Notes under the pieces: generated by a model
Databases searched by the model: none
Told to the model about the DNA's origin: nothing
What the model saw: the letters and a program-made list of their open reading frames with translations, nothing else
Part shown: in pieces, positions 10,240 through 20,650 of the stretch
How positions within the stretch are numbered: the stretch's first letter is position 1
Layout: each line of letters begins with the position of its first letter
Program-made: the position numbers and the translations under genes
Assembly (NCBI GenBank): GCA_016946835.1
Contig: JACVTC010000018.1
Span: 1,521,501-1,585,500 of the forward strand
DNA: 64,000 nucleotides
Source: Neocallimastix lanati (nom. inval.)
Lineage: Eukaryota > Neocallimastigomycota > Neocallimastigomycetes > Neocallimastigales > Neocallimastigaceae
Reading direction: 5' to 3'

Positions 10240-11965
10240 TTTTAAATCATCTTTATTAGGAATTAAAGCTTTGAAGAATTACATTGGAATTCCGTCAGGG
10301 CCACAGGCTTTAAAGTTAAGAGAAGATGAGATTTCCTCGCTAATATCTTGATTAATTTCCCACTCATGCTTACCATGGTCTTCCCAAATTCCTTAGTGCA
10401 TCAGTATCTTTACAGAAATCTTTAGAATGACTATGACCTGAAGAATCCAGCCCTAGGAATTTATAATGAGAATTCCAAGCTTTTAATTTTTCATTTGTAG
10501 AAGAAACAACTTTATTGTTATTGTTTTTAATAGGATTAGGTGACCGTGAAAGAATGATTATTAATTTTTTGCATTCGTTTTTTACTCATTTTCCATTCTT
10601 TCCTACTCTTATCTTTTCTGGAAATATTTATAGTGGGGAAGTGTTACTTTAAATGGATATCTAGCATCATTAGCATCATTATCTATTTCCTGAAAAATAA
10701 GAATATGGTTTAAAAATAGTATTAAAGTACTCAATACTATCTTTTTTTTTTTTTTTAACAAAATTCCATCCATTGGTATTCCTACTAATAAGACAAAATA
10801 AAAACATTTCTGTGTTACAATTTGAAATTAGATTTTGTGAATTTAAGAAAATTAGGATTAGGTATACTGGGAGAATTGGGTACATGATTGGCATTTATAA
10901 TATTTTATTAATGTAGTTGTACTTGGTTTTGTTGAGTTTGTATTATTGAATATATTATTAGTTATTAAATGTTGTTTAAAATACTGAAAAAAAAAAAACC
11001 TTATGATTCCAACTGGAACATTTACAATATGAAATTTTAACTTCAGATATGGCTTTTTTTCAAAAATACTTTTACAAATTTTGAGTGGTTGAAATTTGGA
11101 GGGAATACTTTAATTCTGAAGAAACTATCATTGAAGTTAATAATTTGTTTCACTGACAAATTATTATTCTTGAAATTTTTTTTTGCATCTAACATAAATA
11201 AATTCCTTAATTTTAGCATAGGCATTGGTCCATGATTGTATACCTCGAATAAAAATAAACCTTGTGTTGTCAATAGATGTTCCAAAACGGCGAAAACCCC
11301 TGTTGAAATATCTTTTCCATAATGAACTATAAATTATAAAATGATAAATACTAAACTAAATTAAAAAAACTAATAACAAAGTATTATAAAATTAATGTAA
11401 AATAAAAAAAAAATAAATATAGAAAGATCGAAAAAAAAAAATTATCAAAAAATAATTGAATTAATATCTCTTTTTTTTTTATCCAGTTTTTTTAAATATT
11501 TATGTAGGCAATATTTAAGTAAGATAAAAGTCTTTGTTGAAATACAATTGTTAATAAAATATTTTATATTTTTTTAAAATTTTGACATTCTATTCGTTTA
11601 GTAAAAATTTTTATTAATTTAATAATTTTCTGTAAAATAATCATATATAAACTAAAATATAAAAGTAAATAAAATGTTTATAGTAAAATACTATAAAAAG
11701 ATTGACATCTATTAAATAAAGTCTTAAAAACAAACTTTGTGGTGAATCAATCTCCTTATTTATTCAATTTAAGAATAGCTACAAGAATATAACTAATACT
11801 ATAAAAAAATATATACAAAAAATAATGCTAAAAGAAAAAAAATACAATATATTTTTCATTATTATAATAATAATAAGTAGAAACTATGGGATATTATTAA
11901 TTATACAACTCTAATGTTATGACATATCCAGTTTAAAATTATATAAAACATCAGATTCGCCTTTC
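10240..11965 (-). mobile_element. Decayed second copy of the same LINE
   Basis: On the minus strand this holds the same parts as the LINE at 5535-9593: the shared 5' leader (about 11660-11965), an N-terminal segment (11043-11285, VYNHGP.. matching the first residues of the intact frame), an endonuclease segment with NTNGWN and FNTIFKP (10679-10894), and an RT piece with GPDGIP (about 10270-10340). The middle of the endonuclease and most of RT are deleted, and there are many stops and frame changes. The 5' end is cut where the Ank-3 3' flank begins. It is much older than the first copy. Confidence 0.8.
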
Positions 11966-12194
11966 TATAGTCTTCCTATATTTTAAAATAAAAAAAATTT
12001 ATTGTTTAAACATAAATTTTTTTTTTTTTTAAAATTTTTTTATTTTTTTTTTTAATTTTAATTTTTTTTATATATTATTTTAATGTAGTTTATATTTTAT
12101 ATAATTAAAAAAAGAGTTTTTCCTTTTTTCCTCCTTTTTTTTTTATATTTTTTTTATTATACATTCCATTTTTTTTATTATTTTTTATAATAAA
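11966..12194. other. A/T-rich distal flank of Ank-3
   Basis: Homopolymer-rich sequence and the start of the family 3' block. No gene. Confidence 0.45.
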
Positions 12195-12331
12195 AGAATT
12201 TTTAATAAATTCTGCTGTATAAATATAAGATAGTAAATTCTAATCTTTATTGTTTACAATAATTAATAATTAATAAAATATATACTAATTATGAAGAGAA
12301 GGGAAAGAAAAGGATTTTATGAAATTATAAC
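12195..12331 (-). terminator. 3' module of Ank-3
   Basis: Stem-loop at 12195-12213 and the pyrimidine-rich block (plus-strand GAAGAGAAGGGAAAG, about 12292-12308), matching other copies. Confidence 0.5.
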
Positions 12332-13677
12332 TTAACTTAATAAATATTTAACTAATTCTATATTTCCATTTTTACATGCAATTAATAATGGTGTGTCTCC
12401 ATCTTTATTTTTCTTATTGATATCCATTCCATAATGAATTAATTTTTTAACTTCTTCAATATTACCATATTTACATTCATTAGTTAATAAGGTCTCATTA
12501 TTATCTCTTTTCTTTTTAATTTTTTCAATTATATAATTCTTCTTTTCCAATTTTTTCTTTTCTTTTTTCTCTTTTTCTATTCTCAGTAATTCCAAGTCAT
12601 TTTTTATTTTTTCTTTCTCCTTTTTTTCTTCTTCCAATTCTATTTTCTTTATTTCATTTTCTTTTTTTATTTTTTCTTTCTCCTTTTTTTCTTCTTCCAA
12701 TTCTATTTTCTTTATTTCATTTTCTTTTTTTATTTTTTCTTTCTCCTTTTTTCTTCTTCCAATTCTATTTTCTTTATTTCATTTTCTTTTTTTATTTTTT
12801 CTTTCTCTTTTTTTTCTTTTTCCAATTCTATTCTCATTATTTCATTTTCAATTTCTAATATGACATAATTTCTACTTTCATTTTCTATTCCTTTATTTTC
12901 ATTAAATTCATTAAATTTTTTCAAAAAGTAACTGTTTTCACTGAATATTACTTCAATTATATTTTTATTTTTATAAAAATAGATTAATTTTATAAATTTA
13001 GAATTTATTTCTGAAATATTATTTAATTTACAAAGCAGATATTCTTCCGAAATCATTTTTTCAATATCATTTTCATCAATTCTTAATTTTATTTCGTTTT
13101 CTATGGAATATTTCACCAACATTTTAATTATTTCAATATTATTATTTTGTATTGCCAAAAATATTGAAGTAAATCCGTATCTTCCTTTTTCGTTCAAATT
13201 TAAAATAATTTTATTTTTATTGGCATAATCTATTAACAATTGAACTATTTCAATATTATCAAAATAAGTGGCATATAAAAGTGGATAATATTCATATTTA
13301 TCCTTTTCATTTAATTCTAAAATAATTTTATTTTCAGTGGCATAATCTATTAACAATTTAATCATTTCAGTATTATTATTATCAGTGGCTCTTATAAGTG
13401 GATACCATCCATATTTATCCTTTTCATTTAATTCCAAAATAATTTTATTTTCAGTGGCATAATCTATTAACAATTGAACTATTTCAATATTATTACACCA
13501 AGTTTCATATAAAAGTGGATAACTTCCAATATCATCTTTTTCATTCAAATTCAAAATTATTTTATTTTCTGTGGAATAATCTAAAATTTTTTTAACTTCT
13601 TTAGTATTGCCATAAATAATTTCCTTATTAAGTTCTTCTTTCAAATCTTTTTTACTTTTATCAATAGATGAATTCAT
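12332..13677 (-). pseudogene. Ank-3: ankyrin / charged-helix gene, one frameshift
   Basis: The start MNSSIDKSKKDLKEELN is at 13677. A helical cap is followed by four 39-residue repeats (YPLLYETWCNNIE, YPLIRATDNNNTE, YPLLYATYFDNIE, TSIFLAIQNNNIE), the linker, and an E/K-rich helix of about three 21-residue units (NEIKKIELEEEKKEKEK). The second frame resumes in the helix at 12700 and finishes with the canonical ankyrin pair. The break is a T run one base short (about 12746-12752) relative to the two neighbouring repeat units, which have seven T. A single homopolymer indel separates it from an intact gene of about 440 residues. Confidence 0.82.
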
Positions 13678-13689
13678 AATTTTAAAATT

Positions 13690-13925
13690 TTTTTTATATT
13701 TTTTTTTGAAGTTTCTAATAAAAGAATGAAATTATATATAATTTATGTTTAATTTTTTTTTCATAATTTATTAATAGTATTATTATTATTATTTTTTATT
13801 AATTTATTTTATGAATTTAAAAAAAAAAATTTTTTTTTTAAGAAAAATTTTCTTTTCTTTTTATACTAATAAAAATAATTTATAAAAAAATTTTTTAGTT
13901 CCATTTTTTTTAATAAATCTTTTAA
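13690..13925 (-). promoter_or_regulatory. Upstream module of Ank-3
   Basis: Holds the TATA-like AGTATAAAAAGAAAAG (about 13852-13867) and one AGTTCCATT arm (about 13897). The second arm is missing; sequence switches to a heptamer array. Confidence 0.45.
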
Positions 13926-13994
13926 TTGCTATTTATGTCCATAAATAAAAAAAAAAGATTAAGAATTAATAATAAATCATAAAAATAATTAAAA

Positions 13995-14345
13995 GAGTAT
14001 TTATTAATAAATAATAAATAATAAATAATAAATAATAAATAGTAAATAATAAATAATAAATAAAATAATAAATAATAAATTATAAATAATAAATAATAAA
14101 TACTAAATACTAAATAATAAATAATAAATAATAAATAATAAATAATAAATAATAAATAAAATAATAAATAATAAATTATAAATAATAAATACTAAATACT
14201 AAATACTAAATACTAAATAATAAATAATAAATAATAAATAATAAATAATAAATAATTAAATAATTGAATAATTAAATAATTGAATAACAAAAAATAAATA
14301 AATAATAAATAATAAATAATAAATAATAAATAATAAATAATAAAA
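13995..14345. repeat. AATAAAT heptamer array
   Basis: Long run of the 7-bp unit AATAAAT with occasional ACTAAAT and AATTGAAT variants. The same unit marks the boundary between many copies of the ankyrin cluster. Confidence 0.8.
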
Positions 14346-14439
14346 TAAAAAAATAAAATAAAAAATTAAATAAAAAAAATAAAAAAATAAAAAAATTGAA
14401 ATGAAATATTTTTAATATTGAGTTGAAAATTATTTAAAT

Positions 14440-14830
14440 TTTATGTTTTTACTTGTAAATTAATTATCATTTCAATTAATTTTAATTTATTCATTTATTT
14501 ATTTTTTATTTTATTATGTATTTAAAAAAATTTTTTTTTTTTTTCATAAAACATTTTCTTATCCTTTTATATTAATAATAATAATTTAAAAAAAAAAAAT
14601 TTTTTTAATTCCAATTTTTATTTTTTTAATTCCAATTTTTTTTTTATTTTCATTTTTTTTTATTTTTATTTTTTTAAATAAAATTATAATAATTAAAAAA
14701 TTTGGAACTAAAAAAAAAATTTTTAATTTTTTATTTTTTTATTATTTAAATTAAATAAATAAATATATTATAATATATTATAATATATATTTAATACATA
14801 ATAAATATTTATTTTTAACTTTTTAATCTT
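14440..14830 (-). promoter_or_regulatory. Orphan ankyrin-type upstream module (no gene)
   Basis: Shows the family order: TATA-like ATATAAAAGGATAAG (about 14558-14572), AATTCCAATT arms (about 14610-14635) and TTGGAACTAAAA (about 14701-14712), then the TTAAATTAAATAAAT block. No ankyrin coding sequence follows on the minus strand; the heptamer array lies there instead. It probably marks a deleted family member. Confidence 0.5.
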
Positions 14831-15373
14831 TTTATTTTTATATAGAAAGAAATAATAAAATAATTGAATAATAAATAATAATAAAGTTTTAAACCTAAAA
14901 TAGATCGAAAAAACATCTTCTCACTTTGAAATTTTTCAAAAAAATAGAAAAAAAAAATATACATGGATATTTATTTATCGAAGTGAATGATTAAAAGAAA
15001 AAAGAATAAAAATAATATAAACAATTAAATAAAACCAAAATGAGATAAAAAAAAAAAAAATAAATAAAAATTTAAAAAAAAAAAAAAAACCTATTAAATT
15101 TATATATTTAAAGTTATAATTAAATATTTTAATTATAAAAAATTATTAAATAACAACATATCAAAATAAAAAATAAAAAAAATAGATATATATATATATT
15201 TAATTTAAAATAAAAATTTTTTTTTAAATTTGATTTTTTTTTAAATTTAATTTAATTTTTTGTTCTTATTTTTTTATTTTATTATATATATATATCATTT
15301 TTTAATTATTATTTCATTACAAAAAAAAAAAAAAAAAAAAATAAAAAAATTTAACATTATTATTAGCAATAAA
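14831..15373 (-). repeat. Distal 3' flank block, type 1 (segmental duplication)
   Basis: The stretch around CTTCTCACTTTGAAATTTTTC and CATGGATATTTATTTATCG (about 14918-15000) recurs at 35480-35550 and 48825-48890. It is part of the duplicated unit that carries an ankyrin gene. The plus-strand frame 15260-15445 is an artefact of A/T runs. Confidence 0.6.
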
Positions 15374-15454
15374 AGAAATTTTAATAAATTCTACTGTATA
15401 AATAAAAGATATTATGAAGAGAAGGGAAAGAAAAGAATTTTATGAAATTATAAC
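15374..15454 (-). terminator. 3' module of Ank-4
   Basis: Stem-loop at 15374-15392 and pyrimidine-rich block at about 15414-15432 (plus strand GAAGAGAAGGGAAAG). The interval between them is shorter than in sister copies. Confidence 0.45.
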
Positions 15455-16458
15455 TTAACTTAATAAATATTTAACTAATTCTATATTTCCATTTTTACAT
15501 GCAATTAATAATGGTGTGTCTCCATCTTTATTTTTCTTATTGATATTCATTCCATACCGAATCAATTTTTTAACTTTGTCAATATTACCTTGTTTACATT
15601 CAGAGGTTAGTAAGGTCTCATTATTATCTCTTTTATTTTAATCTTTTCCATTATATAATTCTTTATTTCCAATTTTTGGTTTTCTTTTTCCTCTTTTATC
15701 TTTCTTTTCTTTTCCAATTTTATTTTCATTAATTCATTTTCGATTTCTAAAATCTCATAATCATTACTTTCATATTCTATTTTTTTATTATTATCAATTT
15801 CATTAAATCTTTTCAAAAAGTAACTGTTTTTACTGAATATTACTTTAATTATATTTTTATTTTTACAAAAATAGATTAATTCGATAAATTTAGAATTAAT
15901 TTCTGAAATATTCTTTAATTTACAAAATGAAAATTTTTCCGAAATCTCTTTTTCAACATTATTTTCATCAATTCTTAATTTTATTCCTTTTTCTATGGAA
16001 TATTCAACCAACAATTTAAACATTTCAACATTATTATTTTGTATTGACTCAGAAATCGGCGTACATCCATATTCATCTTTTTCATTTAATTCCAAAATAA
16101 TTTTATTTTTATTGGAATAATCAATTAATACTTTAACCATTTCAATATTATTATGGTGAGTGGCACGTAAAAGTGGATACAGTCCAATAGTATTTTTTTT
16201 ATTTAATTCCAAAATTATTTTATTTTTATTGGCATAATCGATTAACAATTTAACCATTTCAATATTATTATTATAACAAGAAATGGCATCTAAAAGTGGA
16301 TACCATCCATCTTTATCTTTTTCATTTAATTCTAAAATAAATTTATTTTCTGTAGCATAATCTAAAATATTTTTTTACTTTTTGAGTATTGTCATTTCTA
16401 ATTTCTTTATGAAGTGCTCTTTTCAAATTTTTTTACTTTTATAAAAAAACGGATATAT
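15455..16458 (-). pseudogene. Ank-4: ankyrin / charged-helix pseudogene
   Basis: Family homology starts at about 16458, where the start codon is ATA instead of ATG. The copy has a cap, three 39-residue repeats (the first with an extra residue, CYNNNIE), the linker ending KNSYFLKRFNE, a very short helix region and the C-terminal ankyrin pair. Against sister copies one T run near 16371 is one base long and one near 15635 is one base short. The open segment 15607-16257 covers most of the middle. Lost start plus two frame changes make this a genuine pseudogene rather than a sequencing effect. Confidence 0.82.
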
Positions 16459-16469
16459 AATTTTTATTT

Positions 16470-16830
16470 TTAGCATTTTTTTTTATTTTAATTCTATTAT
16501 TTTCTTTATTTATGGAATTTCCTTACAAAAGATGAAATTAAATATATATACATATTATGATTAATTTATTATTTTAAATTTTCTTTTATTTATTTATTTT
16601 AAGTATTTAAAAAAAAAAAAAAAAAAGTTTTTTTTTTTCAAAGAAAGATTTTCTTTTCCTTTTAAACTATTAATTATAATAAAAAAAATTTTTTTTTAGT
16701 TCCAAATTTTTTTTTTAATTCCATTTTTTATTTTATAATAAAATTAAAATAATTTTATAATAACTTTAAAAAAAAAAAAAATAAAAAAAAAAAAATTAAT
16801 AAAAAAAAAATGGAACAAGAAAAAAAAATT
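16470..16830 (-). promoter_or_regulatory. Upstream module of Ank-4
   Basis: Leader element GGAAATTCC (about 16515), TATA-like TTTAAAAGGAAAAG (about 16652-16665), AGTTCCAAA / AATTCCATT arms (about 16700-16725) and ATGGAACAAG (about 16809). Confidence 0.45.
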
Positions 16831-17189
16831 TTTTTTTTTTTTTTATTTTTAATTATTTAAATTAAATGAATGTATATATTGTAATATATTATAATATATA
16901 ATTTATACTAAAATAATATTTACAAATTTAATAAACTATTATTATTTTTGACTCTTTTTATTTTTTTTATAAATAATAAATAATAAATAAATAAATAAAT
17001 AAATAAATAATAAATATAAATGTAATAATACAAGTTATATCATTTTTTTTTTTATTTTTTATATTTTTTCTTTTTCTTTCATAATAAACTTTATTTAAAG
17101 AGATAGAATAATAAAATGAATATAACTTCATATAATAATAAAATATTTTAAAATGAAAATTAAAAAAAAAAAAATTTTTCTTTTAAATA
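16831..17189. other. A+T-rich spacer with heptamer tract
   Basis: Contains AATAAATA repeats (about 16976-17020) and homopolymers. No gene. Confidence 0.5.
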
Positions 17190-17255
17190 ATAAAATTATT
17201 TATAATTTATGAATAATTTTTATTTATTAATTTATTTTAAGTATTTAAAAAAAAA

Positions 17256-17297
<42 letters not shown>

Positions 17298-17450
17298 CAT
17301 AAAAGATATTCTTTTCCTTTTATACTACTAATAATAATTAAAAATTTTTTTTTAGTTCCTTTTTTTTTATTTTAAATAAAATTATAATAATTAAAAAAAA
17401 AAATTAAAAAATATTTGAACTAAAAAAATATTTTAATTTTAAAATTTTTT
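17190..17450 (-). promoter_or_regulatory. Second orphan ankyrin-type upstream module
   Basis: TATA-like AGTATAAAAGGAAAAG (about 17312-17327), AGTTCC arm (about 17360) and TTTGAACTAAAA (about 17412), with the usual poly(T) between TATA and leader. No ankyrin frame follows. It is another sign of a lost copy. Confidence 0.5.
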
Positions 17451-17585
17451 TTATTTAATTTATTTTTTTTAATTTTTTATTATTTAAATTAAATGAATCA
17501 ATAACCAAGTATGTGAATTTATTTAATTTATTTTTTTAATTTTTCATTATTTAAATTAAATGAATTAATAACAAAGTATGTGAAC
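17450..17585. repeat. Direct repeat, about 67 bp, two units
   Basis: TTAAATTAAATGAAT..AATAAC..AAGTATGTGAA occurs twice, ending at about 17517 and 17584. The first half of each unit is the outer part of the ankyrin upstream module. Confidence 0.7.
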
Positions 17586-18150
17586 TCTTTCCAGTCCTAT
17601 GGATGAAATAAAATAAATAGGTATAGAAAAAATAGTCTTCTCCAACCTTTGGATACTCCCGGCAACTCCTGGCAAGTTGAAAGATGTTAATTCTTTCATT
17701 GAACAATATTTAAGTGCATTTTCAAGAGCTGATTATTGATACGAGGGCTTGGATTAATTGGATCTACTTTACTGAACTTGCTTATAATAATTGTGCTAAT
17801 GAATCTACAAAGGAAACTCCTTTCCTTATTAACCGTGAATTCCATCCATCCATCGATGAATTCTTTTTATTACCCAATATAACTACCTACTAACTTTAAA
17901 AATACGAAAAAAAAGTTTTAACACCAGTTTTAATCATATAATTTATAATGACTATTTATTTAAATAAAATTATAATAGAAGTTAAATAAGTTTTTAAGAT
18001 AATATTAAATATATTATTAACTATATTTAAGTGAATTAATGTAATAAAAGTTAAAATAAAATTTTATATTAATTATATCTTAACTAAGAAAATATAATTA
18101 TTTTATTAAAAAAAATAATTATAGAATCTTACATATCAAAATTTTTTTCA
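17586..18150 (+). mobile_element. Ty3/gypsy remnant (integrase part), fossil
   Basis: The plus strand encodes a recognisable late part of a gypsy integrase: VNSFIEQYLSAF, then W..YFTELAYNN..NESTKETPF, the usual pattern before the integrase C-terminus. The A/T-rich tail (17920-18150) resembles 25230-25455, which leads into an LTR start, so this is probably the 3' internal end of a related element. It is broken, short and old. Confidence 0.7.
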
Positions 18151-18160
18151 ATTAAGAAAT

Positions 18161-19258
18161 TTATAGATAAATTAATTTTGTTGACTTTAACCATTCAATT
18201 AATTTATATTCTTTTTTGTTAATTTTTGAAAAAATATTATCATATAATTTATTACTGTCTGGAATTATAGGATACCAATCTAATTTTTTTAATTCTTTTA
18301 ATCTATATTTTGAATTATTGTTATATTTGGATAGGACTGTTATATACCATGTATAATTTGTTCGATAAAATAATAACGAGTTTCCATACTTATCACATCG
18401 AAATAGTGATTTTTTTATGATTTCCATTTCATCGGAGAGTTCAGATTTTAATCCATATCTTTCTAATTTTTCTTTTTCTTTATCATTTAATTGTCTTACT
18501 GATTTTCTAGCCTCTTCATTTCTAAATTTATGTAATATTTGGATTGCAAATATAATCTCACTGAATTTTAAAGCCACATTCACAAAAGTTTTACTTTCAT
18601 ACTTAATTAACCAAGATTTATGAACTCCTACTACTTTATAATCTCTATTCATAAGAGGAGCACCGGACGATCCATGATTAGTGGACGCATTATGATGGAA
18701 ATTAAAACCATGAGAAGAAATGATTGTCCCATGGGCCATAGAAAATATTGTTTCGGGAAATTGAAATATTATAATAGAATCACGGATTTTAGCATCTTTA
18801 TTACTAGGTTGAAGAAAATAGGGATTAATATTTTTTTTCATTTTTTCATTTATTTCCACAAAGGAAATATCCATTAATTCTGATGTAAATACAAAATCTT
18901 TATTGTTTATTAATAATGAATATTTTTTATTATAATCATCAGGAAAATATATATCAATTTTTTTACCAGGTTTAAGATATTCTTCACCTAATACATGATT
19001 ATTCGTCATTAAGCCGTACAATGAGTGTTTTCTTGATTGAATTGGAATTTCAACAAAAAATCCTGTACCAAAGCTGATACAATTATTTTCATTTACCTCT
19101 ATTTTACAAATTGAACGCTTTATATAATTGGAAATAGTATCAAATGGCATTAAACTTTTTTTTGAATAAACTTTTTCATCTGAACTATCTGATAAAGATC
19201 TTTCAATTTTTTTTTTTTTTTTAAAACAAAAATAAAATGTAAATAATGAAAATACCAT
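18161..19258 (-). CDS. Trypsin-like serine protease, possibly exon 2 of an ankyrin-protease gene
   Basis: A 365-residue frame with a chymotrypsin-fold (HtrA/trypsin-like) domain at about 45-230: FGTGFFVE, His88 in TNNHVL, Asp130 in MDISFVE and Ser198 in HGSSGAPL. The triad is complete, so it should be an active endopeptidase. Residues 230-365 form a Lys-rich helical region and a tail with WYITVLSKYNN and LDWYPIIPD, not recognised. The first residues (MVFSLFTFYFCF) look like a membrane anchor, but their DNA is a pyrimidine tract and could be the end of an intron. Ank-5 ends 148 bp upstream on the same strand, and splicing could join the two in frame. Substrate unknown. Confidence 0.8.
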   Translation of the reverse strand: MVFSLFTFYFCFKKKKKIERSLSDSSDEKVYSKKSLMPFDTISNYIKRSICKIEVNENNCISFGTGFFVEIPIQSRKHSLYGLMTNNHVLGEEYLKPGKKIDIYFPDDYNKKYSLLINNKDFVFTSELMDISFVEINEKMKKNINPYFLQPSNKDAKIRDSIIIFQFPETIFSMAHGTIISSHGFNFHHNASTNHGSSGAPLMNRDYKVVGVHKSWLIKYESKTFVNVALKFSEIIFAIQILHKFRNEEARKSVRQLNDKEKEKLERYGLKSELSDEMEIIKKSLFRCDKYGNSLLFYRTNYTWYITVLSKYNNNSKYRLKELKKLDWYPIIPDSNKLYDNIFSKINKKEYKLIEWLKSTKLIYL

Positions 19259-19410
19259 ATTTATGTATATTAAAATAATAAAAAAAAATATAGAATTAGT
19301 TATTAAAGTTTTAAATATTTAAAATAAAATAAATAGAATATATCATTATAATTTAAAAAAATAAAAAAAAAAATAAAATAAAAGTATATATTAATAATAT
19401 TAAAATTTAC
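19185..19410 (-). other. Possible intron joining Ank-5 and the protease
   Basis: On the minus strand the last codon of Ank-5 overlaps a donor GTAAAT (19410-19405). An ACTAATTC branch-like word lies at about 19290 and a pyrimidine-rich tract at about 19215-19255. Two AG acceptors (ending 19200 or 19185, the latter TAG) are both in the phase that continues from Ank-5 into the protease frame. Phase agreement by chance is not rare (one in three per site), so this is a hypothesis. Confidence 0.4.
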
Positions 19411-20291
19411 CTATTAGTGTGTTTAAATATATTATTTCCTTTTTTTTTATTTTTATTTCCATTTTCAATTTTCTCCTTTCCATCATTATTTTGTTTTTTC
19501 TTTTTTTCATTTTCATTAAATTCATTAAACTTTTTCAATAAGTAACTATTTCCACTACATATTACTTCAATTATATTTTTATTTTTAAATAAACAGATTA
19601 AATTTATAAATTCATCCTTGATATCTGAAATACTCTTTAAATTTACAAAGTTATATTTTTTTGAAATTAAGTCTTCAATATTATTTTCATTGATTACTAA
19701 TTTTAATTTTTTTTCCATAGAATACTTTAACAATATTTTAAACATTTCAATATTATTATAATTAAATGAAAAAAATATTGGAAAATATCCATTTTGGTCA
19801 CTCCAATTCAACTCTAAAATAATATTATTTACTTTGGCATAATTTATTAATAATTTAACCAATTCAATATTATTATGAGAAGTGGCTTCTAAAATTGGAT
19901 ACCATCCATATTTATTTTTATCTTTTAATTCCAAACTAGTTTTATGTTTATTGGCGTAATCTATTAACAATTTAACAATTTCAATATTATTATTTGAAAT
20001 GGCTTCTAATAGTGGATATCCATCAATACTATTTTTTTCATTTAATTCCAAACTAATTTTATTTTTAATGGAATAATCTATTAATAATTGAACTATTTCA
20101 ATATTATCTTCAAATATGGCTCGTGATAGTGGATACCATCCATCTCTACCTTTTTTATTTAATTCCAATATAATTTTATTTTCTGTTGAATATTCTAAAA
20201 TATTTTTTACTTCTTGAGTATTGTTCCTTATAATTCCATTAAGAAGTTCTCTTTCCAAATCTATTTTACTTTTATAAAAAAATGAATCCAT
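19407..20291 (-). CDS. Ank-5: ankyrin protein lacking the C-terminal module
   Basis: The start MDSFFYKSKIDLEREL (20291) matches the family; an in-frame ATG at 20312 adds seven residues. The open frame gives 294 residues: cap, four 39-residue repeats (YPLSRAIFEDNIE, YPLLEAISNNNIE, YPILEATSHNNIE, FPIFFSFNYNNIE) and the linker domain (ISDI..FKNKNIIEVICS). It ends in a Lys/Asn-rich tail instead of the E/K helix and C-terminal ankyrin pair, and the family 3' module is missing. It is the most diverged member and one of two without a break. The serine protease follows on the same strand and may be part of the same gene. Confidence 0.8.
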   Translation of the reverse strand: MDSFFYKSKIDLERELLNGIIRNNTQEVKNILEYSTENKIILELNKKGRDGWYPLSRAIFEDNIEIVQLLIDYSIKNKISLELNEKNSIDGYPLLEAISNNNIEIVKLLIDYANKHKTSLELKDKNKYGWYPILEATSHNNIELVKLLINYAKVNNIILELNWSDQNGYFPIFFSFNYNNIEMFKILLKYSMEKKLKLVINENNIEDLISKKYNFVNLKSISDIKDEFINLICLFKNKNIIEVICSGNSYLLKKFNEFNENEKKKKQNNDGKEKIENGNKNKKKGNNIFKHTNR

Positions 20292-20314
20292 ATTTTTAAA
20301 TTTTTTTTTCATTT

Positions 20315-20581
20315 TAATTTTTTTTTTTTATGGAATTTCCTAATAAAAGATGAAATTAATTATATTTTATGATAATTTTTTTTTATATTCCTGTTTTTTT
20401 TTTTTTTTTATAAATATTTTTTATTTTGCTTCATTTTTTCTTTTATATTAATTCGAATTTTTTTTTTAGTTTCATTTTTTTTAGTTTCATTTTTTTTAGT
20501 TCTATTTTTTTTAGTTCTATTTTTTTTTAGTTCTATTTTTTTTTTAGTTCTATTTTTTTTATTTCTAAATAAAATTGTAAT

Positions 20582-20622
<41 letters not shown>

Positions 20623-20650
20623 AAAAAATAAAAAAATTTAGAACTAAAAA
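20315..20650 (-). promoter_or_regulatory. Upstream module of Ank-5, with amplified AGTTCTATT words
   Basis: Leader GGAAATTCC (about 20331), TATA-like ATATAAAAGAAAAAATG (about 20434-20450). The arm word (TTTTTTAGTTCTATT or AGTTTCATT) is repeated six times between about 20463 and 20560. The opposite arm TTTAGAACTAAA is at about 20637-20648. Confidence 0.5.

Noticed and set aside
13995-14345. CRISPR-like array
   Set aside because: Pure simple repeat without spacers, in a eukaryotic context. The 117-bp and 63-bp repeats are coding repeats, not CRISPR.
18417-18877. Plus-strand frames opposite the protease
   Set aside because: Antisense to a frame with a complete catalytic triad and family motifs.
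18161-19258. N-terminal membrane anchor of the protease
   Set aside because: MVFSLFTFYFCF is encoded by a pyrimidine tract that may be intronic, so I do not claim a membrane protein.
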